The notes below the pieces were generated by a model, which was not told the origin of the DNA, did no database searches, and worked only from the letters and a program-made list of their open reading frames with translations. From NCBI GenBank assembly GCA_964466055.1, contig CAYXLW010000002.1:62001-126000 (forward strand): a stretch of 64,000 bases of DNA. The letters are read 5' to 3'. This stretch comes from CAYXLW01 sp964466055. GTDB lineage: Bacteria > Patescibacteriota > Gracilibacteria > GCA-2401425. Below are positions 23,382 to 31,853 of this stretch, piece by piece; the first letter of the stretch is position 1, and every line of letters starts with the position of its first letter. A program made the position numbers and the translations under genes.

Positions 23382-24176
23382 TTACAATTCATAAGACATC
23401 GTTTCATCATCTTTTTTAAAAGTAACTATTACTCTTTTATATTCTGTATTACCATAATAATATTTCTTTTTGGGAGGGGATGAATATATTTTTAAATTTA
23501 TCGAATTTAAAGGTAGCCAATTATCAAAAAAATCTAATGCTTCTATTTTTGATAAAACAACTTTATTTTTATCATTTCCATCTAAATTCTCTTGTGAAAA
23601 ATAGAAAAACACAATCTTTTCACTAACGAGTTTATCAGCTTTATCCATAATAGAAAATTCATATTTTTGATTTTCATTTATAGGAGAGATTGAAATTGTA
23701 GGAGTCTTTATATCTTCACCTAAGTCGACAACTTCAGCATTATCTTTTTCATCTATAATATTTTTTCCAGCTTTAACTTGGAATAGAACGTCATTGGAAG
23801 AAAAATTTTCCCATGTAAAATTTGCTGAACCACGACTAGTTGAAGAAATTGGAACAATATTTGAAATTGTTAAATTTTCTGCACTTTTTAATCTTTTTTG
23901 TGAGGAAATGTTTAAAGTATCCCTGTGATAATAAAATTGGGGAGAAGATATAGAAAACACAAAATCAGAAGAGTTTATTTTATTTGTGATAAGACTATTC
24001 CTACTTTCCAAAATATTATCGTTTAATATTTCAATAGCACTTCCAATTGTTATAGCATTACTTGAATTTTTATAAGATATAACTACTAAAAAAATAGATA
24101 TTGATAAAATAGAAAGCACTATCATAAGTTCTATAATAGTAAATCCTAATATATTTTTAATTTTAAAATTTTTCAT
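23382..24176 (-). CDS. Minor prepilin (GspH/FimT-like)
   Basis: 264 residues. 'LGFTIIELMIVLSILSISI' is the class III signal and hydrophobic helix; the body is beta-rich and ends with 'KRVIVTFKKDDETMSYEL'. Between it and the next prepilin (23191-23381) is 191 bp with repeat fragments and no gene. Confidence 0.8.
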   Translation of the reverse strand: MKNFKIKNILGFTIIELMIVLSILSISIFLVVISYKNSSNAITIGSAIEILNDNILESRNSLITNKINSSDFVFSISSPQFYYHRDTLNISSQKRLKSAENLTISNIVPISSTSRGSANFTWENFSSNDVLFQVKAGKNIIDEKDNAEVVDLGEDIKTPTISISPINENQKYEFSIMDKADKLVSEKIVFFYFSQENLDGNDKNKVVLSKIEALDFFDNWLPLNSINLKIYSSPPKKKYYYGNTEYKRVIVTFKKDDETMSYEL

Positions 24177-24244
24177 GATTATTATTTAAAACCCCACGGA
24201 TCGTTATGACCCGCAGGGTTATTATACTTTAATAGAATTAAATA

Positions 24245-25297
24245 TTAAAGATCTGTATTATAAGGAATAGTTGTTCCATTATTTGTAATAATTCCTAGAG
24301 GGATTGTGTAATTTCCACTTGTAATATTCACTGTTGTTTGAGCTGCAGCATAAGTAGCAGAAGTTTGAGCTGTCGCATGATTTGCACAAACCTTACCCCC
24401 TGTCCAATCTGCACCTGTTGGTAATCCTGCGGTTGCCGCATTTGCAGAAGCAGGATCAGCAGTTTCAATAGTAACAACTACAGCTGTTGCTATACCTTGA
24501 ACAGCTCCTGCTTGTGTTGACCAAGATGTTGCCGGAATATCAAGTTTACCTAAACAAAGAGCTCCACCTGCACGTGGTGCAAAATATTTCATTTTTACTT
24601 TAGCTCCTGCATTATGAGTAGCTATATTACCTACAACACCAACACTTCTTAGAGGAATAGCTCCTGTTAACGTATTAATACCATAAACTGAAATGGTTGA
24701 TCTATTAGCACTATATCCTGCTACTACCATATCTTCATTATCAATAGTTATTACATCACCAACTACAAATTGATCTGGATTTGATACTAATATTTCATCT
24801 GCAATCAAACCTATATTAGCTCGAACTTGATCTACTACAGCTCCCTCTCTAACATTTCCTTTCACGACAGCTGTTGGAACTGCTGTATCTGGATTTTCTT
24901 TAGTACCTATAATTTGGTAAATATTGTCATTAACAAATGCTGCAATATAAGAAGTTCCTTTAGGATCTGCATTCGGAGTAGCAAGAGTTGTATCAAAAAG
25001 AGTTGATCCAACTGAAACAAGTTTAGCACCTCTTATTGCATTAATTCCGTTTGCTGCCCCTAGGTTTGTAGTTATTTCAGCTACTGCATTGTTATGTCTA
25101 ATTGTTTCACCTTTTGAATTTGCGGTCACAATAAGATTTTCAATGTGATTTAAATCTGCATCTCTTCTGGTATCACGAGTTCTACCAGTTTCTCCTGACA
25201 ATGCCATGAATGCAAGTGAAGCTAGTAATGCAATAATTGCAATTACAATAATAAGTTCCACAAGCGTAAACCCTTTTTTTAGTTTGTTTGATTTCAT
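24245..25297 (-). CDS. Major-type prepilin, paralogue 3 of 3
   Basis: 350 residues. 'KKGFTLVELIIVIAIIALL' is a canonical type IV pilin N-terminus; 'TRDTRRDADLNHIENLI' continues the long helix. The C-terminal half contains 'NPDQFVVGDVITIDNEDMVV' and a Gly/Ala-rich end. Strongly similar along its length to the next upstream gene, so the pair arose by tandem duplication. Pilins of this kind polymerise into a surface fibre used for attachment, twitching or DNA uptake. Confidence 0.9.
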   Translation of the reverse strand: MKSNKLKKGFTLVELIIVIAIIALLASLAFMALSGETGRTRDTRRDADLNHIENLIVTANSKGETIRHNNAVAEITTNLGAANGINAIRGAKLVSVGSTLFDTTLATPNADPKGTSYIAAFVNDNIYQIIGTKENPDTAVPTAVVKGNVREGAVVDQVRANIGLIADEILVSNPDQFVVGDVITIDNEDMVVAGYSANRSTISVYGINTLTGAIPLRSVGVVGNIATHNAGAKVKMKYFAPRAGGALCLGKLDIPATSWSTQAGAVQGIATAVVVTIETADPASANAATAGLPTGADWTGGKVCANHATAQTSATYAAAQTTVNITSGNYTIPLGIITNNGTTIPYNTDL

Positions 25298-25388
25298 TTT
25301 TTTAAAATTAAGAAGTAAATTAGTTATTATTTTGTTATTGTTTTTATTTTTACATATTTTTCAGTTTTTAAGAAATAAAAAAATATTA

Positions 25389-26444
25389 TTAAAGTTCCGG
25401 ATTATATGGCACTGTTGTTCCTTCATCTATAATTATACCTAAAGGAATTGTATTATCACCGCTTGTAATATTCACTGTTGTTTGAGCATCAGCATAAGTA
25501 GAAGAAGAAGTTCTAGATGTAGCAGTATTTGCACAAACCTTTCCTCCTGTCCAATCTTCAGCAACTGTAGTAGGTAATCCTGCGGTTGCCACATTTGCAG
25601 AAGCAGGATCAGCAGTTCTAATAGGAACAACCACAGCTGTTGTTACACCTTGAACAGCTCCTGCTTGTGTTGCCCAAGATCCTGAAGCTAGAGTATCTAA
25701 TTTACCTAAACAAAAAATTCCACCTGCACGTGGTGCAAGATATTTAAGTTTTATTTTAGCTCCTTTACTATGAACAGCCATATTACCTACAACACCATCA
25801 CTTCTTGGAGGAATATCTACTGAACTGGCAAGAACTGCAATGGTTGATCTCTTAGCATTATATCCTGCTACTACCATATCTTCATTATCAATAGTTATTA
25901 CATCACCAGCTACAAATTGATCTGGATTTGATACCAATATTTCATCTGTAACCAAACCTATAGCAGCTCGAGTTTGATCTACTATTACGCCTTCACGAAA
26001 GCTTCCTGAAACAATAGCTGTAGGGATTCCTGTTTCTGGATTTTCCTCAGCTCCTATAATTTGATAACTATTATTATTTATAAATCCTGCAATATAAGAA
26101 GTTCCTTTAGGGTCTGTATTTGGTGAAGCAGTAGCTAAATTGAAAAGTGTTCCTGCTACTGAAACAAGATATGCTCCCCTAAGTGGATTAACTCCGTTTG
26201 CTACTCCTAGGTTTGTGGTTATTTCAGCAGTAGAACTACCATGATTAATTGAAAGAGATTTTGCATTCGAAGTTACAATAAGATCTTCAATATTTTTTAT
26301 ATCAGAGATTCTTCTAGTGTCTCGTGCTTCTCCAGTCTCTCCAGACATTGCCATAAATGCAAGTGAAGCTAGTAATGAAATAATTGCAATTACTATAATA
26401 AGTTCCACAAGAGTGAATCCTTTTTTTAGTTTGTTTAATTTCAT
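25389..26444 (-). CDS. Major-type prepilin, paralogue 2 of 3
   Basis: 351 residues. 'KKGFTLVELIIVIAIISLL' then 'ARDTRRISDIKNIEDLI'. Shares with paralogue 3 the 'NPDQFVAGDVITIDNEDMVV' block and 'PRAGGIFCLGKLDTLASG'. Divergence is concentrated in short loops, as expected for surface-exposed pilin regions. The 91-bp gap to paralogue 3 has no promoter I can see. Confidence 0.9.
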   Translation of the reverse strand: MKLNKLKKGFTLVELIIVIAIISLLASLAFMAMSGETGEARDTRRISDIKNIEDLIVTSNAKSLSINHGSSTAEITTNLGVANGVNPLRGAYLVSVAGTLFNLATASPNTDPKGTSYIAGFINNNSYQIIGAEENPETGIPTAIVSGSFREGVIVDQTRAAIGLVTDEILVSNPDQFVAGDVITIDNEDMVVAGYNAKRSTIAVLASSVDIPPRSDGVVGNMAVHSKGAKIKLKYLAPRAGGIFCLGKLDTLASGSWATQAGAVQGVTTAVVVPIRTADPASANVATAGLPTTVAEDWTGGKVCANTATSRTSSSTYADAQTTVNITSGDNTIPLGIIIDEGTTVPYNPEL

Positions 26445-26500
26445 TTCTAAATTGTTTAATGAATAATGAAAAAGTATATAGTTTATTAGTGATTATCCGT

Positions 26501-27484
26501 TTAATTTTGCGTGTTTACATCATAAGGAATCGTTCTACCGTCGTCAATAATAGCACCTTCATAAATACTACCTTGAGTTGTCGGCTCATCACAAATATAT
26601 GTCGTATCTCCTGTAAGAGTTGATATATCTATCCCTGAATCACTAGTGTCTCCATCATCATTCATATCAATAGGAGTACCTGTTCCTCCTGTTAATGCTT
26701 TTAATTTACCAAAACAAAGCAGTCCATCTGCATCTGGTGAAAAAGTAGCTAATTTTATAGGAGCTTTTTTATTATGAATTTTAGCAGTAGTTGAGTTATA
26801 TCCTCTCATAACTGTAATTGTTTCTGTGCTTATATCTACTCCACTAATAGCCATTTTTTCAGAATCAACTATAATAACGTCTCCTGCAATAAATTGATCT
26901 GCATTGCCTATTGTAATAGAAGTAGCAACATTAGTAATATCATTAATAAGATTATCAACAACAGCTCCCTCTTTAAAAGATCCTTTTATTATTGCTGTAG
27001 GAATTCTTGTTTCCGCATTTTCTTTTACTCCAATAATTTGATATAGATTATCAGTAAGAAAAGCACCTACATATGGCATTCCCTTAGGATCACGAGCTAC
27101 ATTTGAAAGAATAGTTGCATCTACTAAAGTATTTCCAATTTCAAGAGCTTTTGCATTACGAAGCACTCTTACCACTTTATCATCTGCAATTATAGCTCCT
27201 GCTGAAGCAACTGTGCTTATGTTTGTTATAATTCCTTGAGTTGTACTTGTGGTAATAGAATCAGAAGTATCGTAATCAATAGTGCGATTTTTTGCATTGG
27301 ATGTAGATACAGAGTCCTCAATAGTTTTTAAATCAGAAAGTCTTCTAGAATCTCTAGCTTCTGATGTTTCTCCAGATAATGCCATAAAAGATATTGAGGC
27401 AAGTACTGCAATAATAGCAACTACTATTATAAGTTCTACCAATGTAAATCCTTTCTTTTTATCAAATTTTGTTTTATTTAACAT
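26501..27484 (-). CDS. Major-type prepilin, paralogue 1 of 3
   Basis: 327 residues. 'KKGFTLVELIIVVAIIAVL' then 'ARDSRRLSDLKTIEDSV'. The related block reads 'GNADQFIAGDVIIVDSEKMA' and runs into 'VMRGYNSTTAKIHNKKAPI', a pattern seen in phage tail and adhesion proteins (R-G-Y-x-x-T-x-A-x-x-H). It is the first gene after a perfect consensus promoter and so probably the most expressed of the three. Confidence 0.9.
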   Translation of the reverse strand: MLNKTKFDKKKGFTLVELIIVVAIIAVLASISFMALSGETSEARDSRRLSDLKTIEDSVSTSNAKNRTIDYDTSDSITTSTTQGIITNISTVASAGAIIADDKVVRVLRNAKALEIGNTLVDATILSNVARDPKGMPYVGAFLTDNLYQIIGVKENAETRIPTAIIKGSFKEGAVVDNLINDITNVATSITIGNADQFIAGDVIIVDSEKMAISGVDISTETITVMRGYNSTTAKIHNKKAPIKLATFSPDADGLLCFGKLKALTGGTGTPIDMNDDGDTSDSGIDISTLTGDTTYICDEPTTQGSIYEGAIIDDGRTIPYDVNTQN

Positions 27485-27520
27485 TTTTTATACAGTTAAT
27501 TATGGTGAAATTTTCATGTC

Positions 27521-27549
27521 ATTATATCTATATATTTTATATATGTCAA
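27521..27549 (-). promoter_or_regulatory. Perfect sigma70 promoter of the pilin cluster
   Basis: On the - strand TTGACA (27549-27544), a 17-nt spacer and TATAAT (27526-27521). Transcription would start near 27514, about 30 nt before the ATG of the first pilin at 27484. Confidence 0.88.
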
Positions 27550-27574
27550 GAAAATAATTTTTTTAATTATTTGG

Positions 27575-28528
27575 TTAATAAGATGGGATTAATATTATCT
27601 CTCCCAGTAATAGAGATTTATAATCATTAGCGTCTTTTAGGTTCTCTACTGATATACCATATTTTATAGCAATCTTTTCCCACGTATCTCCTTGTACAAC
27701 TGTATATTCTACCCAATTAATATATTCTCTAGGTATAGCTATAATATTGTTAGAATATAACCTTTGAACCTCAGAATTATACTCTTGAAGTTCCTTATAA
27801 TTAGGAATTTTAAATTTTTTTGCTATCTTCCCCCAAGTGTCCCCAATTTGGACAACATATTGCATATCATTATTTTCTTCACTGATTTCATTTTCAACCT
27901 CTTCATTGTTCTGTATATCCTCCTTATTAATGTATTCTGTTTCTTTTTTAGTAGGAGGAATTGGTATAAAAAGAATATTACCTGGTTGTAGAGTTTCAAC
28001 ATCTGGATTGTAATTCTGCAATACTTGATAAACATCAATATTGAATTTTTTTGCTATGTCTTCCCAATTATCTCCAACTTGAATAATGTATTCTACATAT
28101 CCTTTATTAAGAGAGACTTCATTTTTATCTTTTTTATTTATTTCTTCTCCTAAAAACAACTTATCAACATTTGATAATATTTCTTCTTTTATTTTATCAA
28201 CTTCATCATTTAAAACATCATCTTCATTTAAGTTATTAATTTCAAGTAATCCATCCACACTATTTTCTGGAATATCTATTTTTTTGTCTGAATTATCATT
28301 GGGAATATTTATATGTTCATCGACGATTTTAGTTTCAGCATTATTAACTACTTCTTCTAGAGCAGTTTTAGACTTAACGTCTTCAGAAATCTGTTCTTTT
28401 TTTTCTTCTGTCCTTTTCAAATTAAGCTTATTTATTTTTTCAAAACCATCAAAAAAATAGAAAGAAATAAGGAAAGATATTGAGAAAACAACAAAGATAA
28501 GAAAGAAATTCTTTTTCCGTTGATTCAT
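27575..28528 (-). CDS. Membrane-anchored protein with three LysM domains
   Basis: 317 residues. N-terminal membrane helix (about 8-26), then an acidic linker rich in Glu/Asp/Asn, then three LysM domains near 149-195, 223-268 and 275-316, each starting like 'YIIQVGDNWEDIAKKFNID' and ending in 'ILFIP' or 'IIAIP'. LysM domains bind N-acetylglucosamine polymers such as peptidoglycan. No catalytic domain is visible. It lies just upstream of the pilin promoter, reading the same way, and may help hold surface structures at the wall. Confidence 0.9.
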   Translation of the reverse strand: MNQRKKNFFLIFVVFSISFLISFYFFDGFEKINKLNLKRTEEKKEQISEDVKSKTALEEVVNNAETKIVDEHINIPNDNSDKKIDIPENSVDGLLEINNLNEDDVLNDEVDKIKEEILSNVDKLFLGEEINKKDKNEVSLNKGYVEYIIQVGDNWEDIAKKFNIDVYQVLQNYNPDVETLQPGNILFIPIPPTKKETEYINKEDIQNNEEVENEISEENNDMQYVVQIGDTWGKIAKKFKIPNYKELQEYNSEVQRLYSNNIIAIPREYINWVEYTVVQGDTWEKIAIKYGISVENLKDANDYKSLLLGEIILIPSY

Positions 28529-28676
28529 AATTTTTATTTGTTTTATGGTGATTAAAACATATTCAATATACGACTGTGATTCTAATGGCTTTCATTAACA
28601 AAATCAACAAACATAATATCAACTATTAATGTTTGATATTTATTACAATTAAAATTATTTGTATACTTTATGGGAA

Positions 28677-29519
28677 ATGAATAATTCTGTTTTTTCACCG
28701 GCAAAAATAAACCTAACTCTTAATATTCTTAAGCTAAGAGAAGATAATTATCATGAGCTAGATTCTGTTTTTGCGAAAATAAATTTTGGTGATTATTTAA
28801 CTTTTACAGAAAAAAAGGAAAGTATTGAAATAAAATCTAAAGGAGAATTTAAAATCCCAACAAATAAAGATAATTTGGTATTTAAGGCAGCGGATTTATT
28901 AAGAACAAAAGCAAAAGGAAAAAAAGGAATAAAAATTGAAATAGAAAAAAATATTCCAATAGGATCAGGATTGGGAGGTGGAAGTTCCAATGCAGCAACA
29001 ACTTTAAAATTTCTTAATACATTTTGGGATATAAATTTATCTAATGATAAGCTTTGTGAAATAGGGGCAAAAATAGGTGCGGATGTTCCATTTTTTATAA
29101 ATGAATTAACTTTTGCTCATATTTCTGGGATTGGGGATAAGATAGAAAAAGTAATATATCCAAGAGAAATTTTTGGTGGGTTGGAACAAACAGAAATTAT
29201 TGTTTTACTAATAATCCCAAAATATATTTCTATAAATACTTCTTGGGCATATAGCGAGTTAAAGAAATATTTTAAAGAAAAATATCCTAACAGTATAAGT
29301 AATAGCAACACATTTGAAAAAATAATCTTTGAGATTTATCCAGACCTAAAATTTTTTAAAGAAACTTTTTTAAACAATGGAGCAATTCACAGTAATATGA
29401 CTGGATCAGGTTCCGCTGTATTTGGTATCTTTGAGAAAAGTAAAAATTTATTAGAAATAGAAAAAAAACTCAAAAACAAAGGAGATTTAATATCATGCGC
29501 TTTTTCAAAAGAGGTTTAA
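28677..29519 (+). CDS. ispE: 4-diphosphocytidyl-2-C-methyl-D-erythritol kinase
   Basis: 280 residues from the ATG at 28677; a TTG at 28659 would add six residues. GHMP kinase fold: 'FSPAKINLTLNILKLREDN' at the N-terminus, 'NIPIGSGLGGGSSNAATTL' as the ATP-binding glycine-rich motif near residue 100, and 'MTGSGSAVFGIF' at the C-terminus. It phosphorylates CDP-methylerythritol in the MEP isoprenoid pathway. No other MEP gene is in the window. It is divergent from the LysM gene and its stop lies in an inverted repeat. Confidence 0.95.
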   Translation: MNNSVFSPAKINLTLNILKLREDNYHELDSVFAKINFGDYLTFTEKKESIEIKSKGEFKIPTNKDNLVFKAADLLRTKAKGKKGIKIEIEKNIPIGSGLGGGSSNAATTLKFLNTFWDINLSNDKLCEIGAKIGADVPFFINELTFAHISGIGDKIEKVIYPREIFGGLEQTEIIVLLIIPKYISINTSWAYSELKKYFKEKYPNSISNSNTFEKIIFEIYPDLKFFKETFLNNGAIHSNMTGSGSAVFGIFEKSKNLLEIEKKLKNKGDLISCAFSKEV

Positions 29520-29587
29520 CCTTAATTTAAGCTTTTCTTTTAAGATAAAAATATATCGTTTTTTTTTCGCATTCAAGGTTAAACCTC
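29511..29587. terminator. Inverted repeat between convergent genes
   Basis: 13-bp arms GAGGTTTAACCTT (29511-29523, containing the ispE stop) and AAGGTTAAACCTC (29575-29587) lie 51 nt apart with a nine-T run before the right arm. Likely a bidirectional terminator. Confidence 0.5.
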
Positions 29588-29593
29588 AAGATA

Positions 29594-29968
29594 CTATTTT
29601 ACCTCATCTTTTATAGTAAAAAACACCTCGGTGAAGAACAAAACAATAAGAACAATAAATGCAACCCACCATGTAAGTGCTTTTATATAGAATAAATAGA
29701 CTGATGCACATGCAAAAATTGCTAATAAGAATCCTTGTCTTAAACTTAGACTATATGAAATGAATTTATTAATTGATCGTAAAAATATTCTTCTTGTGAT
29801 ATATCCTACAAACGTAAAAAATGAGAAATTTAATAGGAAGAAAAAAAAGTAAAAAAGAATTGGTGCAAGTAGTGGGAATTCTTTAATATGGATTTTAAAC
29901 AAAACGAGGCTTAGTCCTAGTATAGAAATTAGAAAAGTAGTAAAAAATAACCAGAGATATAGTTTCAT
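29594..29968 (-). CDS. Four-helix membrane protein, unknown
   Basis: 124 residues with hydrophobic helices at about 4-24, 33-57, 80-95 and 99-118. The loop 'TRRIFLRSINKFISYSLSL' is basic and probably cytoplasmic. No recognised family. Convergent with ispE; it follows the MscS-like gene on the same strand at 98 bp. Confidence 0.6.
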   Translation of the reverse strand: MKLYLWLFFTTFLISILGLSLVLFKIHIKEFPLLAPILFYFFFFLLNFSFFTFVGYITRRIFLRSINKFISYSLSLRQGFLLAIFACASVYLFYIKALTWWVAFIVLIVLFFTEVFFTIKDEVK

Positions 29969-30066
29969 GTATTAGGCGATTAGGGGAAAAGGAGAAAAGA
30001 ATTTATAGTTTAAAATTGATTAAAATTTTAACTCTTATTCACCTTCTCTCCTTTTCTCCTAATATT

Positions 30067-30777
30067 CTACTTATGTTTCTTTTTTACTTCAAATAAAAAT
30101 TCTTTAATAAAATCTTTCGAGCCGAGTCCTATTGATAGTCCTCCTGCAAGAACAATCATACTTACTACTCCAGTGAATAATATCTTCACAAGATCTTCGG
30201 CTATGTTTAGTTGGAAAAGTGCAGCAAGAATAGCAAATGTAACAATAATCTCTTTTGCTACAAGTCCTATAATTTTAGAAGATGACGAATCCATTATTTT
30301 TAAAGTACTTTCTACTATTGCACTAACTGTATTCCCAATTTGAAATCCTATAAGAACTATAAATAAAGCTACTACTACTTGAGGAATGTAGTTGATAACT
30401 TTGTTTAAAAATTCAGAAATATCTGTTAGTCCTAGTATGTTGGATGATGCAAGAAAAAACATCATAAATATATATCCTCCTAAAAACTTTGCTATTACTT
30501 CACTTGGAGAGGATTTAACTTGTGCTCTTTCTAAGAATTTAGTTAGTCCTGATTTCTCACTAAATTTATGAAGAAAAATCTTGGATGATATTTTTACTAT
30601 TGTCCATCTAACAAATTTCATAATCAACCATCCTATTATAATTATCCCTAATGCTATTAGAATGTTCGGCCATTTGTTTAAAATTTCCCTAAGCGTATTT
30701 GTGGATGAGTAAAATATTTTGCTATTAATGTGTTGAATTTGTTGTGGGATTTCAATAGTATTTAATATTGAATTCAT
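30067..30777 (-). CDS. MscS-related membrane protein (conserved TM helix type)
   Basis: 236 residues. Four hydrophobic helices (about 38-56, 98-113, 130-152 and 188-220). 'GWLIMKFVRWTIVKI', 'QVVVALFIVLIGFQIGNTVS' and 'GGLSIGLGSKDFIKEFL' match the short CPR and cyanobacterial proteins with the conserved TM helix domain related to mechanosensitive channels. The beta domain of true MscS is missing, so channel activity is unproven. Confidence 0.75.
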   Translation of the reverse strand: MNSILNTIEIPQQIQHINSKIFYSSTNTLREILNKWPNILIALGIIIIGWLIMKFVRWTIVKISSKIFLHKFSEKSGLTKFLERAQVKSSPSEVIAKFLGGYIFMMFFLASSNILGLTDISEFLNKVINYIPQVVVALFIVLIGFQIGNTVSAIVESTLKIMDSSSSKIIGLVAKEIIVTFAILAALFQLNIAEDLVKILFTGVVSMIVLAGGLSIGLGSKDFIKEFLFEVKKKHK

Positions 30778-30951
30778 GGTATGGGTTTAATTCATTGCGA
30801 TTATTTTAAAGGTCTTTAAAAAAAATGTAAATAATTAACTTTGATTTACTATTTGTATAAAACAAATAATGAAATATCTTATAAAAATATTTCTTATTGG
30901 ATATGACGCTTTAAAAACATCATTTTTTAAAAAAGATGTTTTATGCTTTAT

Positions 30952-31025
30952 TGGAGGTGCCAGCCGGATTTGAACCGGCGATATAGGTTTTGCAAACCCA
31001 GGCCTTACCACTTGGCGATGGCACC
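30952..31025 (-). tRNA. tRNA-Cys (anticodon GCA)
   Basis: On the - strand: acceptor GGTGCCA with TGGCACC, anticodon loop TTGCAAA gives GCA, T-loop GGTTCAAATCC, encoded CCA. A hairpin AAAACATC/GATGTTTT at 30914-30942 lies just downstream and may terminate it. Confidence 0.95.
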
Positions 31026-31215
31026 AAACAAAGCCGAGGAATACTAAAGAAAATTGTTTTTTTTTCAAGGTTAAATTTAAAAAATTACTTATAAATCAAT
31101 ATCCCATAAATAAAATGATTATTTAGCCCCTCCCTATTTCTTGATAATCCCTTTAGTCCCTCTATTGTATCCTTTTACCCATACTAGGATTAAAATCTAA
31201 ACTTTATCTCTCTAT

Positions 31216-31233
31216 ACATTATATATATAATGT
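31216..31233. promoter_or_regulatory. 18-bp palindrome in a 308-bp gene-free gap
   Basis: ACATTATATATATAATGT is a perfect palindrome, possibly an operator for the holin-like gene about 100 bp downstream. Nothing else is seen in 31026-31333. Confidence 0.3.
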
Positions 31234-31333
31234 CAATATATTTTTATCTTTTTATGTAGGAATTATATGGTCAGTTCATTGAAATAAAATAAAAAAACTT
31301 ATATCCTCTAAACGAATTTTAATCATCTTACTT

Positions 31334-31708
31334 ATGATTAGACATGCAATATTAGTAGTTATAGCTAATGCAATGGTACTTTGGGGGCTTACAAATTTCC
31401 TCCCAAATTATATTGAAATAAGTGGAGGAGTAGCTCCTTTTCTTATTGCAGGGTTATTTTTAGGTGTTCTTAGTGCAATAGTTAAGCCACTTTTAAAATT
31501 AGTCGCACTTCCACTTATAGTTCTCACAGCAGGACTTTTCTCAGTTATAATCAATGCTTTTATACTCTATGTATTAGAATACGTTACAAACGTATTTAAA
31601 TTTGGAACTGCAGTTTTTGATGTAAAAGGAGGATTTATAGGCTACATCATAACAGCTTTTGTTTTATTTGTTATGAATGAATTTGCAAATTGGCTACTTA
31701 AAAGATAG
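31334..31708 (+). CDS. Phage holin family 4 / DUF360-type membrane protein
   Basis: 124 residues, four membrane helices. 'LWGLTNFLPNYIEISG', 'LFLGVLSAIVKPLLKLVALP' and 'FSVIINAFILYVLEYVT' fit the PF04020 family (mycobacterial 4-TMS holin-like). These are widespread chromosomal proteins of unknown role, not evidence of a phage. Upstream of ligA. Confidence 0.85.
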   Translation: MIRHAILVVIANAMVLWGLTNFLPNYIEISGGVAPFLIAGLFLGVLSAIVKPLLKLVALPLIVLTAGLFSVIINAFILYVLEYVTNVFKFGTAVFDVKGGFIGYIITAFVLFVMNEFANWLLKR

Positions 31709-31853
31709 AAGGAAAGGAAATTAGATGAAGTGAGTAGATATGAGAGTTAGAAGAGTTAGATTATCTCGGTTCTTTAGAGACTCAACTTCCATAAAATTGC
31801 AGAAAGAGGTATCGAATAAACTATGATTGTATTATATCTACTGATTACTAAAT

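Noticed and set aside
30835..31068. - strand frame covering tRNA-Cys
   Set aside because: Translation of a tRNA gene and its flanks.
31334..31708. Prophage suggested by a holin-family protein
   Set aside because: PF04020-type proteins are common chromosomal proteins and no phage genes are adjacent.
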